From Paenibacillus alkalitolerans (GTDB lineage Bacteria; Bacillota; Bacilli; Paenibacillales; YIM-B00363), in contig NZ_JAEMXM010000006.1 in the NCBI RefSeq assembly GCF_016482785.1, forward strand, positions 194,574 through 258,573: a stretch of 64,000 nt of DNA. Reading direction: 5' to 3'. Shown piece after piece: positions 63,929-64,000 of this stretch. The stretch's first letter is position 1. Each line of letters begins with the position of its first letter. The position numbers and the translations under genes were made by a program. The notes below the pieces were generated by a model. The model had not been told where the DNA came from and made no database searches. It saw only the letters and a list, made by a program, of their open reading frames with translations.

Positions 63929-64000
63929 TGAAGTCCTTATTTCTATATCCCTCCGTAACCTGTCAAGGCACTCCCCTGCTCAAAAGATGGGCGATTAACC

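Overview
The window looks like the chromosome of a Paenibacillus- or Cohnella-like Gram-positive bacterium (Paenibacillaceae). The signs are strong AGGAGG-type ribosome binding sites with frequent GTG/TTG starts, a T-box leader, a CIRCE element, a Gram-positive BirA operator, a sugar ABC system with a membrane-bound AraC regulator, many lipoproteins, and a moderately GC-rich core beside AT-richer accessory stretches. No taxonomic search could be run, so this is inference.

Layout. (1) 1-6.3 kb is an accessory zone of small, mostly minus-strand genes: a TnpB remnant, broken phosphotransferase and kinase genes, two GNAT acetyltransferases (one behind a T-box), an AraC regulator, a lipoprotein, a short-chain dehydrogenase and a VOC protein. 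(2) 6.8-18.7 kb is a complete minus-strand C-P lyase operon, phnF-D-C-E-E-G-H-I-J-K-L-M, with short or overlapping junctions, extended by a TIM-barrel gene and a broken MFS gene. (3) 19-30.7 kb holds an aromatic-acid exporter, a sugar ABC importer with a TIM-barrel partner and a membrane-bound AraC sensor-regulator, thrC, and htpG under a CIRCE operator. (4) 31-35.5 kb is a polysaccharide-use cluster in decay: alginate-lyase-like and GH95 pseudogenes beside an intact GH88 hydrolase and an AraC regulator. (5) 35.5-38.7 kb is a biotin ECF transporter: bioY faces an ATPase gene and an ATPase-EcfT fusion across one BirA operator. (6) 40-44.1 kb is a Fur-boxed siderophore importer (ATPase, binding lipoprotein, double-length permease). 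(7) 44.2-64 kb is again accessory: IS605-like and IS110 remnants, several pseudogenes, two drug-efflux type MFS genes with regulators, an AHL-lactonase-like hydrolase, an LLM oxidoreductase, msrAB and a PqqD-tailed glycosyltransferase.

The most unusual structure is a dispersed repeat found only in zones 1, 38.7-40 kb and 44.8-64 kb. Its motif (plus strand roughly ATTCTGCCCGTTAGTTCAA, or the variant CTATCGTNTCCGTCCCTCGG) occurs at least 15 times in one orientation. The complete copies are two such arms around a hairpin, and in two copies the hairpin reads as a rho-independent terminator on the minus strand. Nearly all genes between copies are single accessory genes on the minus strand, several cut off or given their stop codon exactly at an arm. 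This looks like a cassette array without a recognised integrase. A second, palindromic repeat family occurs at 18.9 and 30.85 kb.
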